Made by a program: the position numbers and the translations under genes. Below, one piece after another: positions 39,101 through 50,805 of a DNA stretch of 64,000 nt. The stretch is from Gnetum montanum. Taxonomy: Eukaryota; Streptophyta; Gnetopsida; Gnetales; Gnetaceae. Each line of letters begins with the position of its first letter. Positions within the stretch are counted from its first letter, which is position 1. Under the pieces are notes generated by a model that made no database searches, had not been told where the DNA came from, and was given only the letters and a program-made list of their open reading frames with translations. Where the stretch lies: NCBI GenBank assembly GCA_015680685.1, contig MNCI01001868.1, forward strand, positions 132,396 to 196,395. Reading direction: 5' to 3'.

Positions 39101-40206
39101 TGTGAATCATCCTAAACCCTTAAAACCAAAGTTCATAGGAAGTACTTTTAGTTGGAAAAATCAACAAATCTAGCAATGAAAATTTAGATTCAAAACTTGG
39201 CAATAATACCCATCCCAAATATGCTAGATCTACAAGATTTTCCATCAATTAAAATAAAACCCAACCCCAATCTATGCAAAATCTAGTGAATTGAAATAAT
39301 CATGAAAAGGGGGCCAAGATTACTCACTCAAAATGTTGCTAGCTTCTATTACTTAAGTCTTCCCATGTACTTCCTAGACCAACAAGCTCCTCATACTCCT
39401 CCAACCCAAGAGCTTAGAAGCTAAGAATGCTTTACGTTAAGGAAGTATGTGGTACTTAAAGGCTTCTTCCCTACTTTATCTACCTCCAACCCATGTGACC
39501 TAGCTACCCTCTCTCATCTACTTCCAAGACCCATGTGACTCCTCTACCTTTCTCCCTTTAATCTAATCAATAACCAAGTTAAAATTAAAATTACAAATTA
39601 CTTGGATAAATCACATGTCATGCCATCACAGTCATACCATGCCCATGCCATAGCCTTCATGAGAACCTACCATAACTCATTCACCTGGTTAGTGCACACC
39701 AGTGATAGGTAAAAATCATTAATCATGCATAATGGTAAAAATAAGTAAACATGAGTAATAAAAAGTTATCATATGGTAAGAAAAATTAATTATTCATATA
39801 CAAATAAAAATTAATATTATTAACCATTTTACATACAAGGAAAAATAGGTTATTAACCTTTACTAAAATTACAGGTTTTACATTATTATTGATGTTGTGT
39901 CAAGATCTTTACCATCAATTGTAGTCTTTTTGTTGACACTAGTTATAATCTTTGAGTTAATAGTATTTTTGTTAGATAAGGAAAAGTTTGCCTTTGAAGC
40001 TATCTATTTAGGTTGTTTAATACTTTCTCCAGTACTAGTAAAAATGTACATATGAGCTCTTGTTCTCTTTAAATTATTTATTGCCATTTGATTATTCTTA
40101 TTGTTAATATTACCTTGATTTTTCATATCTTTAACTCCATATTATTTTTCTTTCTATCTTCAACTTTAACACATTTTTTCTTTTCTTCAAAATATTTTGC
40201 CTTGAG
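36165..40206. repeat. Tandem duplication, copy 2, split by a solo LTR
   Basis: Copy 2 runs 36165-36707, is interrupted by the 3175-bp solo LTR, and resumes at 39883-40206. Joined across the insertion it follows copy 1 in order, so the duplication came before the LTR insertion. Confidence 0.7.
36708..39882 (-). mobile_element. Solo LTR (3175 bp) with perfect TTATT target duplication
   Basis: On the minus strand it starts TGTAAAACCTGTAATTTTAG and ends GGAAGGAGGGTGTTACA. It is flanked by TTATT at 36703-36707 and 39883-39887. It has no ORF of note. The length and the GGGTGTTACA end resemble LTRs of Tekay/Del-type chromoviruses, but that placement is from memory of general features. It is most likely left by recombination between two LTRs. 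Confidence 0.75.
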
Positions 40207-40540
40207 TAGAAAAGGAAAAACATTAAACAAATGTCTTTCATAATGGGAAAAGTTGCAAGAATTAGGAAGATTATAATATGTAATTAGTTGAATATGTGTC
40301 TTTCCTCCTACTTCTAATACCAATTCATTTTTATGATTGAAAAGGTTGTTTTCAACAAGGGAAAAAAAAACATCTAGGACAATCAAAAGTTATAGAAATA
40401 CACTCCATGTGTTTAATCGAACTAAGAAGACTCACAATTTCCTACTCAACTTTTTGAAAAATCAAAAGAAGATTATATAACTCAACAAAACATGGAACTT
40501 TAACATATTCTTTGGATTGAACATCAAAATTTGGAGCCTA
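40160..40540 (-). pseudogene. LINE ORF1-like relic (DUF4283/zinc-knuckle type)
   Basis: Minus-strand frame with one stop: EYVKVPCFVELYNLL, then ELVLEVGGKTHIQLITYYNL and PNSCNFSHYERHLFNVFPF. The order 'W/F-V-x-L-x-x-L', 'VLEVGGK', 'Y-x-NLPxxC' is that of the DUF4283/CCHC proteins encoded by plant L1-type LINEs and their host-domesticated relatives. The knuckle cysteines are partly lost. It abuts the end of duplication copy 2. Confidence 0.45.
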
Positions 40541-40574
40541 CTTACAAATGATCAACATTGCATGCTTATGTATA

Positions 40575-40915
40575 AAAGATCCTATATCTAGGACATGTTG
40601 CACCATCAAAGCACTATTTAACTCAACAAGCAAAAAAAGAAAGAAGAATGATTACTAGCATGAAGAACTTGGATGTAAAAAAGATCCTATATATAGGGCA
40701 TGTTGCACCATTGAAGCATTGTCTAACTCAACAAGAAAAAAAATGAGAAGAATACCTAACATAAAGGACTTGGATGTCATGTTTTTTTGTCACATCATTT
40801 AATTGCAAAATAAAAAGGCCTAGAGGCATTGTTTCAATCATCTCAAATCACCTTACCCTTTAAAAAAAGGCCTAGAGGCATTGTTTAAGGCATCTTAAAT
40901 CCTCTTAAATGTTTT
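40575..40915. repeat. Two small tandem duplications
   Basis: A ~100-bp unit (AAAGATCCTATATCTAGGACATG... GACTTGGATGT) is present twice at about 40578-40778. A ~56-bp unit starting AAAGGCCTAGAGGCATTGTT is present twice at about 40816-40915. Function unknown. Confidence 0.6.
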
Positions 40916-42896
40916 AACAAGAATAATGCATCTTATGTATAATAATGTAAACAAGTATACATTCTTATCAAATTTAAAAATATGAAGGAAAGGCCTTGAA
41001 AGCATAGTAAGTTAAATGTTAAATTTTAATGTTTCATATGTATAAAGTAATAGCACTGACTAATTTCAATGAGCTCTACAATACGGTGTTCAATCAATGG
41101 CTACAAGATATCAATATGAGAATAATTTATATAAGATATTAAATGACTAAATATATATAATATGTATGCATGGATAACTACTACAAGATTCACATTCAGG
41201 CTTCTTTTGAAAAATTATATATAGTTTAATTTATTCACACATGCACTATATATGAAAATAAGTTGTGGTTAACTTATAATTTATATAATATCTATAATTT
41301 GTGAACCATGCAACTTTTGAAATTGATGGCATTAGAAGAATGAAAAATTTCATTTTCTTAAATGATGTATATTGTTGAAAGCAAATTTATTATACATAAC
41401 TAGTTTATTTAAACATATTATTGTAGGTATAATATCAAGATTACAATAGTACTATGGAAAATTAATTATCATGAAGTTATTATAAATGTAATAAGGAGTA
41501 GTGAAAAGTAAGCCCAAAACCAAATTAATAAATAAATGACAAGAAAAAGTGAATCTACATTAATTGCACATAGAATGATTAGCAAGAAAGCTTAGTGAAT
41601 GAATTTATAATGGTGACATGGTAATATGCTTTTGTTAAGACTGAAATACTAAATTGTCATATGTGTTAATATGAATCTTCTTTATGATTACTAGTCATTA
41701 AGTAGTTAGTTAGCTTGCACTACCTTGCAACAAACAATAATAGGTGTAAATCCCAATATTGGCATCCTCCACACTAGGGACATTATTTCAAACATATCAT
41801 CAAAAATCATGCTACCTTTAAAAAATATTAGTCTTTTATGCTATATGCTAAGATGATTAAATCACATCAACACATGCTTACATCAAAATTTGTGGCACTT
41901 GAGACTACTAATGTTAAGGCTAAGAACATGCAAAATGATGACTTTGATTTATATGAAGAGGAGAAAGAAGAGAAGAAAAAGACTTGAAGAAATAAAAGTT
42001 GTTAAAAAACATTTATCAAGAAGAAACAAGAAAGAAATCTTTGATTTTTCTAGATATTAAATCTTGGAATAATAAGATGGACATGAAGAAACATGAGGAG
42101 GCTATTAGAACCATGGGAACATTTGGCTTGCTATATGAAAAGCTTCAAAACTTGTAGTTGTGGGTTGCATAATATGAAGAAGCTTTTAATTATGGTAGCC
42201 ATAGAAGATAATTTTATATTATTTCTCTATATTATTAAGGAATTTTTAATAGTGGACCTTCTAAATCAGTACATTACAAGCCATGAGATTTATGTCTTCA
42301 ATAAAATATAGGTTGCAATTTGAAGAGGTTTATTATAAACATGTAAGTTTTTCATTCTTTTTATATTTTAGGTTTGCTATTGTTAAGGTTTTTGAAAGGA
42401 TAAGCTTGTCATGCATGTTTTCCCTAATGTTGATATATGCTTTTGAATGCTTGTTCTAATGAACTTGATTTAGAATTATGCCTCTAATCATAAATTTCTT
42501 ATTTTTCCCTTCAATCAAAATTTCTAAATTATTGAGTTATTATACATGTTGTTCAATGTAATGCATTAAAATGTTACATTTATTGAAGCCACCCTATATT
42601 TGCTAAAATCAATGTCACATTATGTTATATTGTAATGCATTTTACACTCCATTTAGGCTAGTTCTATCCTCAAAAAGTTATTATGAATCATCCTTTCCAC
42701 ATTTTAGAATTCCATAAAAAGTAAAATTTAAAGTAAATTCTATAATCACTTTTCTCCTCATTATAGCCCACTTTAAGTTAATAGCATTTTAGTAGCTTCT
42801 CATAGATAATGATGGATAATATTTATTTTTATAAAAAGTAGTTTTTATTAAAAACATAAGTTTGTTTAGTTTAAGAACCTTTGAAATATTTCTCAA
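40916..42896. other. AT-rich intergenic stretch, no gene seen
   Basis: Only short open frames are present. One stretch at about 41860-42310 has fragments such as FDLYEEEKEEKKK that could be retroelement debris, but I do not recognise it. CTCAA at 42892-42896 is the left target duplication of element C. Confidence 0.45.
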
Positions 42897-43668
42897 TGAT
42901 GAGTGGTGAGGTACCCCTACACTCAACCATACGAATATGAGCATTCACGCATGATCTGGTCGAACTCCACAGATGGGCTAGTTGTGGTATTTGGATAGTT
43001 ACTCGTTGATTGCAGTTCGTTGTCTTCCCACTTGGACTAGTATTTATGTTGTCACGTATGGTTTAGTCCACAGTGAGGTGTATGATGTGGTTCTAAACTA
43101 GTGCTACTTCTAGAGGCAATGGAAAATAACTTTAATTGGACTAAGTAGGAGAGAGAGAGAGAGAATCTAACTATGAGAAAATGGGAGGAGAGAATCTAAG
43201 CTAGCCTAAGTGTGATGAGTATCCNCATTTAAGTGTGACTACTTGGTAACCCAGTAGTGTACCTAGGACATGTGCTTGGTAATCCCAGTGGTAGTGGTAC
43301 ACAAGGTCCAAGATGTGTANNNNNNNNNNNNNNNNNNNNNNNNNNNNNNNNNNNNNNNNNNNNNNNNNNNCTTTATTACCGGTCATGTGCGTGTCCAAGT
43401 ACGTCACACTCGAATAAAGGTGCCATACAATTACAATCATCACATTGCGAGCATGCATTGGGAGAAAGGGTTGAGAAGAACTAACAAATGACTAAAAACT
43501 AACTGACTAAGAACTAATTCCTAATTGACTTTCCCATGCATCCACATGTGTATTTATAGGCCCACACAGGAGTCACGATATCGTGTATCCGATATCGTTA
43601 TTTAGGTCACGATATCGCGTACTGAATATTGTGGATCTGATATCACGAGTTTGATATTGGAGCTTGAC
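42897..43668 (-). repeat. Element C 3' LTR, with gap, inversion and lost end
   Basis: It starts on the plus strand with TGATGAGTGGTGAGG like the other copy and runs to GGAGCTTGAC at 43668. The outermost bases of the LTR and most of the polypurine tract are deleted: GAGCTTGAC joins straight to CACAACTAAATGAAAAC. Inside, a single N (43225), an inverted segment (43226-43319) and a 51-base N run (43320-43370) interrupt it. GATATC palindromes lie at about 43570-43660, with TATAAATA (reverse) at 43551-43558. Confidence 0.85.
43320..43370. other. Assembly gap (51 N)
   Basis: A run of N inside the element C 3' LTR. Comparison with the other LTR suggests that about 100 bp belongs here (51256-51380 in the intact copy). 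Confidence 0.9.
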
Positions 43669-43850
43669 CACAACTAAATGAAAACTCATCCTCGAGTTAA
43701 ACAAAATGAGAAAAAGCCCAATTAATTACACAATGGATAGGTATGGGATTATTGACTAACTAGGAATTTATTCATGCTGCAGTGGGGAATTGAATACAAC
43801 AAAATTGGGACATGAACACAAAATTTCAATTACAAAATTTTATTAGAACT

Positions 43851-46641
43851 CATGTGGTTCTAGGTGGCAGTGGCTCCTCCATGGGTCACTTCCCCTTGTC
43901 TTGTGCTCTAGGTTTTGGGATCTGGTGGCTTTGAAGGAGTGCCTAGAGCTTTTTTTCTTCAGTTCAGGTATCTTGTGCTGTCCATGTTGATGCTCCAATG
44001 TTTGATGGAGTTGACACTTCCCATGGACATGGCAGTTGCGGGAACATCTGATTTGCCTTGACGTATTAGGCCGTAAACAACCATTGTTCTTCCTCGTAGG
44101 CTCTTGCTTTATCTTTGTAGTCTTGATAATCTGTAAGCCATCAAGCCAAGTATGCCATGACATCTTTCTATCCTTGGTAGCTACCTTAACCACCTCTAAC
44201 TCAGAATTTGCAACTTCTAGCCTTTGCAATATTTTCTTGTGCTCGGAAAATTCGATTTCATATTTGGCATAAGTGGTAGCTACCTACTTCTCCAACTCTG
44301 TTCTCAGGCATCCTGCTATTAACATGGCTAAATTGGCATACCGTAGGTTTGCCAATTCCATGTACTCTGTAAGATCTTATACCTGCAGGTCCCAGCTTTT
44401 TAGCTTTGCCTAGTGGACAAATGCATATGTGTCCAATATGGCTCACCAATCAGTGTGTTGAGAACTGAAGGTATTAATGTGGGCCTTGGCCATATGGATT
44501 TCTTTTTCGATGACTTGCTTGTACATCCCTATTTGGTCTCTGAAGTGTTCTTTTAACTTTTCATGTCGCTTGGCCTCGTTTTGCCATGTGCTTATTTCAA
44601 TGGCCATCTTCTGATAGATTGCGTGTACCTCCTCCATTGAGAGGGTTCAATTCTCTCTGGCCAAGCGATTCATGTCTTGGTTGACCCTGACTAACTATTC
44701 TCATAGCTACGAAAATTTTTCTTTGAGAACATTCTTTTGTATCTCCACAGTGGTCAATCGAAGATTGTTTGTGACAAGCTGTTTATTCTCTTCTTGTAAG
44801 ACCTTAAGTGCTTTGGCGTGTGTGTATGTTTGTGCTTGTGCCTTAGAAGCATCCCAATCAGCCTTCTCTTTCTCCTCTGCCACCTTTTTATTATTTGCCA
44901 ATAATTTATTGAGTTGCTTAGTTCTAAAAGATTCTAGTTGGTTTGCGAGAATGAATTAAGATGGGTCTCGCTGTGCAGCTTGCAGGGCAATGAGCTTCTC
45001 TTGGAGTCTTTTAAACTTTGCCTTTGCATGCTCAGCCTCGATCTTTGCCATGACCAACTTTCCCTTGGTGGAGATGAGGTTTGATTAAGTTGCTGTGACA
45101 TCTTATGGGATGTCAAACAAGGACCTCATTACTTGTCCTATTTACAACAATTGACCAAGGACATCCTCATGCTTTGTAGGAGTCATTGAGGGATTGGCCA
45201 AAGTTTGAGCATCACGTGCTCCTGTGAAATCTACTGGTGGCATAACAGGGATATTGAAGGACTCTTTGATGTGATCTGTGACCACTTCTGTGGCTCCCAC
45301 TACATTTTGGTGTTGCATGACCACTACTGTGGCCCCTTCACCGGTTTCTAATTGCACTTGGAAAGATGTAGCGTTCCCTGAAATCTGCTATGACCAATGT
45401 GTCTTCCCTCCTCTTATTTGAATGGACACCTCACCCCATGCGCGATCTATAGAAACTATGGGCTGTACAACATCGTTGATGACTCGGAAGAGATTGGCAT
45501 CATCATGACTTTCCCAACTGACCGTCTCAGCGATGGCCCCGAGATGGCTCATTGACGGTCGATAATCCTATGGTGGTGGCAGTAGTTGGTCTCGCTAGCT
45601 CATGCTGGATCTTGCCTCTCATTGTTGACTAGGCCTTGTGCTTGGGAGTTGGCTAGGCCCTATAGTTTGAGTTGCAGTGGGCCCCACTATCTATTCTTGT
45701 TCTAGCTCCAATGTCTCACCAGCACTTTTCCTTGGGGCTGGTGGCTGCATCAATTCAGTGAACGAAGCATTTTGGGCCTTTCTAGGGACGTTGTTGGTGT
45801 ACCCCAGAATTCTAGCACGTTTGCACAGCTTCTTGATGAGACAAGGGAATGGCAATGCAAACTTCCCTATCTTGCATTCCTCAAATCGCCTCAGGATCTC
45901 CATAAGGTATAGGTGGGGTAGGTTAGCATTAACCTTGCCCATCAATATAGCACTTCCTCTGGCCACATACGTGGAGATTTTGTTCAATCCTTTCATAGGG
46001 AAGATGTGATAAGTACCAATCTTAAGATATATTCTTTCTTCCAGCGTCAATTCTCCATATGTCTTGTCTTCCTTGATGTACGTCCTTTTCAACCAAATTT
46101 TTCGTGCATCAGCATTAGAGTGAGTGGGCAGGTGAGCAACTTTTGGCCCTATATTCGGAAGATTCAACACTTCCAAAATGGCCTTGGTGGAAAAATTTAC
46201 AGACACACAACCAATGTCAATTGTGGTGCCTTCTTCTTTGTTGTGCCAAAATTGGTACGTCTCTCCTAAGTACCAGGCACCACTTTCAGAGAAGATAGGC
46301 CACAATGGGGATCCTTTAAGTTGGTCCCTAACAGCTTCAGGAGCGAACTCTATGAAAGGTCCAAAGTTTAGTTTCATGATCACAGCTGTTGACATGAACC
46401 TTTCATGGATTTCCTGCACACATTCTGGGGATAACATGAGATGTTGTTCCTGTATAGGTGGTTCAGCTACTCCTCCTTTTGCTTGTCTCGATTGCACAGT
46501 AGCAGGAGGCTCTTGATGAATGTTGAATGATTGTGCCTCCTATTCTGAACGTTCCTCGGGAGACGCTTGGTTTCTACCTCTCCTTGGTCGTTTGGACACA
46601 CCTTGGAAGGATCCTCCTTACTGTCCACATTTAGGGACCAT
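43851..46641 (-). pseudogene. Element C ORF3, homologous to element B ORF3, decayed
   Basis: The ATG at 46641-46639 follows GATTGCAG directly. Homology with B ORF3 is clear: LNFGPFIEFAPEAVRDQL, SGAWYLGETYQFW, ISTYVARGSAILMGKV and LPFPCLIKKLCKRARILGY, then coiled-coil helices (EEKEKADWDASKAQAQTYTH, MEEVHAIYQKMAIEISTW). Several stops interrupt it, and one frameshift at about 44165-44200 throws off the end. In the shifted frame the tail reads LPCPWEVSTPSNIGASTW and ends PLPPRTT at 43851, matching the B tail. This fits the same ORF type of about 930 codons in a second, well-diverged family. Confidence 0.75.
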
Positions 46642-47260
46642 CTGCAATCACACAGGGTCAATTATTATTAAGGTTGCTTACAAAATTTTATTTATACCTT
46701 ACTTTTTGCCTTTAATGGGTTCGTTTCTTGTTTTGTGTGCTTTAGAGTTAGGAAATTTTATGGAAATGTCCCCTAAAAGTTTGATCTTAGGCCCAATTTG
46801 ATTAGGTGGCTTCAAAATTTAACTCTCCTGGTATGGGTGAAGAGATAAAATTGATTTTGGCAACATGTTTAATGTTTTGATGATTAATTACCCTTTATAG
46901 TATCCTTTGGACGATGATGAATTTTGAAAAATTTATGCATAATTGGGAGTGTACCCTTCCCCCATGACTAAGATGAACACTTTGGGGTCAGATAGGTTTG
47001 ATCGAAATGGAAATCGGATCATTAGTGATTAAGTTAGGGTTGTTGGACGAGAGGCGTGCAAGATAGCAAGTTTGTGGAGAAAATTTGAAAAACTCTTCCT
47101 ATGTGAACAGTTGAAAATGATGTTGACATGTTTGTGTGTGTGTGTGTGGGGGGGGGGNGGGGTGGGGGGTGTGGTCCATATATATAGTTTTTGTTGATGT
47201 AATATCACGTACTTGATAACGTGGCCCCGATATCGTGTCTGACTCGATATCGCGACCTAT
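46642..47260 (-). promoter_or_regulatory. Element C ORF3 leader with internal U3-like module
   Basis: On the minus strand: two CGATATCG palindromes (47245-47252 and 47228-47235), then TATATATA (47186-47179), then a leader, a PPT-like GTCATGGGGGAAGGGT (about 46953-46972), and an AG abutting the ORF3 ATG. CGATATCG is the palindrome of element C's own LTR U3. The order and spacing mirror element B. A GT-rich and G-rich run at 47135-47168 (with an N at 47158) sits beside the TATA. Confidence 0.55.
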
Positions 47261-48624
47261 TTAAAATAAGGTACTTAATAAAATTGATGAATTTGTGAAA
47301 TTCTAAGGCCAAAAATGAAGGATTTGAGGTTAATTTGAGAGGTTCAGGATAACATGGAATAGACTGGAATACATAAAAAGTATAATGGGGTAGAATTTGG
47401 CAATAAAATTCATGAATAGGATGAGGGTAGAAGGGACATGTGTTGGTACATAGGAACATTTGAATTAGAGGGATGATAAGGGAAAGAATAACGTTGACCA
47501 TAAAGTACTCGGAGGGTATAAAATGATGTGGTGGTGTGCACCAAGTACAAATTACAAAAGTCATGCAAGTGGATCCTCCCCAAAGCAGGTTTCAACCTAT
47601 GATACCCTTGTGTAACCACACCTTAAAATGTCCATAGGCACTAGAAGGGTCAAATGTAATCCCCACTAGTTACACAAAACACACACATGTAGATACCATC
47701 GTGATGAGATATGAATTCAATGCTACACAAGACATGAGTCACAAATACATGAACAATGAGATGAGGTGAATTGTAGAAGGGATTGTAGAGATTGGAACAT
47801 GAGGTAGTTGACCTAGGACACAATGAATCCTACGTGTAGGGCATGATTAATGTGTCATTAGCTTGTCGCTCCAAAATCAAGACCAAGTCCATTCCTCTGA
47901 TCAGTGACATCGCATTGTTTCATCCAATGATGGACAACCATAAGAGCATCATGACAGCAAGGTGTACAATCACTTGGCATTTTGTTCAAGGGAGGAGTGA
48001 TTTGGAATTTCTTTGCGGCACATTTGTTTTTATTTGGCCACTTTGGCACACTTTCTCTTCTCTTGTTTTTTTTTGCTTGATGTGTAATCCAAAGAAGCCA
48101 CCTACCTTCAGGCATGGGTGCATGTATTTCTAGTGGGACCCCCTAGAAGGCATTGGGTTTCTTTATTGAGTGCCTTTATTACTCTTACTCTCATTTTTCG
48201 TTAGATCTACAAGGATCTTGATATAACTAGGCTACATGGTAACTCTTACAGATATCACCAAAGAGAATCCACAAGTCCCCTTGATGTCACACCTTGGCCA
48301 TTCCTGCTCAGTCCATCCTTCTTCGCTTTGGGCATAATGAGCACAAAATTACTTTAAGTTTTAATGATGTTAAGAATATCATCAGACCTAGAGTAGAACC
48401 TCTTATTAATAGAATGGGTGGGTGAATGTGATGGGCTCGTTGTCCAAGTAATTAGTCACTTGAAACTTGATAACATAGAATAACACCTCAACCAACGAGT
48501 CACATGAGTGTGTTATTCATAGATGAGATTACCCATAAAAAGATAAAAAGATAAAACAATAAATTGAAAGATGAAAAACTGAAAAACAAAAAATTGTAAA
48601 ATTAAAGAAAAGGAAAAATATTTC
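47261..48624 (-). other. Element C gag-ORF3 non-coding interval
   Basis: No domain is recognised. It contains the superfamily motif GGGGAGGATCCAC (reverse complement at 47569-47581). Flanking words align with element E at 62340-63150. All open frames are short. Confidence 0.55.
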
Positions 48625-50673
48625 TTAATTCTGCTTATTAGAATGGGGGATATCCCCCATAACTAAACTTTTGATTATGGCAAGAATTAATAAATGGAAG
48701 GTTGGATCCATGCACTTTGGAAATATTGGGACCTGGTCATATCCAAACCACTGGGTGTCGTTTGATGTCGTGGTTGGAATGTACCCAAATTGGGGTGCAC
48801 ACACTGTATTAAAGTTGACATAGTGGGGCAAGTTAGAAGATGAGTTTAATTGATATGGAGTTGACCCACTATGACACCCTTGACCATAAGATGGTATGCA
48901 AGGATTAATATGTATTCCTACGTGGCTATATTCATTGGGTTGCATAGTTGTTGGAGTTTTGATCAGTGGCCTTGATAAGGTAACATGAGGCATTAGATTT
49001 GAGGAGAAGGATGCATCATAGTGTTGAACTTGTGCTGAGTGGGAGGATGTAGTGGTCTAGGAACTATGCAGTCCCTTCCTATGGTAATGTATAAAGAAAG
49101 GGCACTTCTGGTGTTGTGGAGGACCTCCATTGTTGTTGACAGTAGCAGCGCAAGTGATGTTCTTGGGTTGGTGTTGTGGTGCAAAACCTTCTGGAACAAC
49201 TGGTGGCGATGTAGAAGGAGGTGAAGGATGAGAATATTAAGGGTGAGGAGAAGTGTAAGACACATGGGGTGGTGATCTTGTTGGAAAGGATGTAGGATGA
49301 TAGCACTTAGGAGAATAACAATAATGTGGTGAGATAGAAGATGTTGACCCAGTTGGGAAAACAAGATGTTGAACCTGATAAGTATTTGGGTTCAGATGAT
49401 ATGAAGGGTGTGACCAGTTTGAGGGTGGCCTCCCCCATGACTGGGATTTTTGCCACTGTGATTGAACATAGTATTTTTGTACGAACTCTGGATGTAGCAT
49501 TCTTCCCCAATGATAATGTAAATGTGACATGATTAGACATTGACCTTTGGGGTGATCGTACAGGAAAATGTTACATTGCTACGTACGATTAGTAGTTGAG
49601 TTCTTATTCTCTTCAACCCTTCTTTCCAATTGTCTAAGGGTGTTCTGTCCTGCTTCTTGGTTCGTCATGGTTCTACCTATAATAGTGTTGGTATATTCTC
49701 CACATTTTTCATGCATCCATTCCATCATCTTATTGATCTTTTCCTCAATTTCATCTAGTGATTGTAGTATTGGCAAAGATGATTCCACCTCCTTGAGGTG
49801 AGTTGATTTCTCCTCTTTATGATCATGGACCTTTGCTAATTTGAGATTTTGGTCGCATTGAGAGCTTTCAACATTCTCCCATTTAGCCATTTCTCCTTCT
49901 TCTTTTGCTACCCACTTAATAAGCTCTTGGAATTGGTGGGTTTGTAGCTCATATAGTTGACCTTGGGCATACATCCCTAGGGTTTCCCTTGTCTCGTTAC
50001 GGAGCCCATTCATAATGTGGTACATTAGCCTTTCCTTAAAGAATCCATGGCCTCGGCAATTGTTTAACAATGAATAGTATCTTTCTAAGGCCATGTCCAA
50101 GGGTTCATGTTGTCCCTGTTTCCATTCTTGGATTTGTTTCCTCAAGGTTGACACTCTTGCATAGGTTTAATATCTTTCATTGAAGAGTTCTACCATTGTT
50201 AGCCAACGTCGAATTGATTTTGGTCTTAAGGACCTGTACTATACTTTTGCTTGGCCAATGAGTGTCATAGCAAAGAGCTAAAGTTTTTGGCACACATTAT
50301 CAATATTGTTCCATACACAGGCATCATGGAAGGCTTGTAAATGATGTTGTAGATCTAAATCATAGCCTCCTGAAAATTTAGGAAAGTTGTTTAAATCAAG
50401 CTTGGGTAGATGGCTTTCCTTACGATGCCTACAGGATATTCGAATAGCCTCTTGTATATGCATTAGGCTCTTAGTGGCCAACAGGGGTTCATCATCGATA
50501 GGTAGATTATGAGTTTGTGAGTTGGGACGATGTTGTCTTTGTTTATGTACATAGGAGACCCCTACATCAGATTGAGTACTCCAAACTTCGTCTTCATCGT
50601 CATATAATTCGTTGGTTCTCTAATGAATTACCTTACTAGTTGTTACATTAACATAGTCTTGTGAGAGAGACAT
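48625..50673 (-). pseudogene. Element C gag-only ORF (682 codons), decayed
   Basis: A single frame from the ATG at 50673-50671 (MSLSQDYVN) to a stop at 48625-48627, with a few in-frame stops. The capsid-like domain (LDLNNFPKFSGGYDLDLQHH, LRKQIQEWKQGQHEPLDMAL, GLRNETRETLGMYAQGQL) is clearly homologous to B and D gag. The knuckle is partly lost (CNIFLYDHPKGQC). The C-terminal ~300 codons are rich in Ser, Pro, His, Tyr and Asn and contain no protease or polymerase motifs. The last codons (SLVMGD) sit on an AGTTATGGGGGAT tract, as the end of B gag-pol does, so gag appears to be joined directly to the pol 3' end. Confidence 0.75.
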
Positions 50674-50787
50674 TGTTGTGAAATTGTGTGTGACTTATTT
50701 GAAATTATTTCCTTCTAAAAGATATATCGTTAATACTTTGTTACAGCAATCTTGTATGATATAACTAATCTAAATAACTAGCATCAT

Positions 50788-50805
50788 TCCTGGCAATGGT
50801 GCTAA
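50788..50805 (-). promoter_or_regulatory. Element C primer binding site, decayed tRNA-Asp type
   Basis: Minus strand TTAGCACCATTGCCAGG starts right after the LTR. It differs from the tRNA-Asp complement only by G-to-A changes. Confidence 0.65.

Noticed and set aside
47135-47168. G-quadruplex-type regulatory element next to the TATA of element C
   Set aside because: The G run follows a GT microsatellite and contains an N at 47158, so length and sequence are not reliable.
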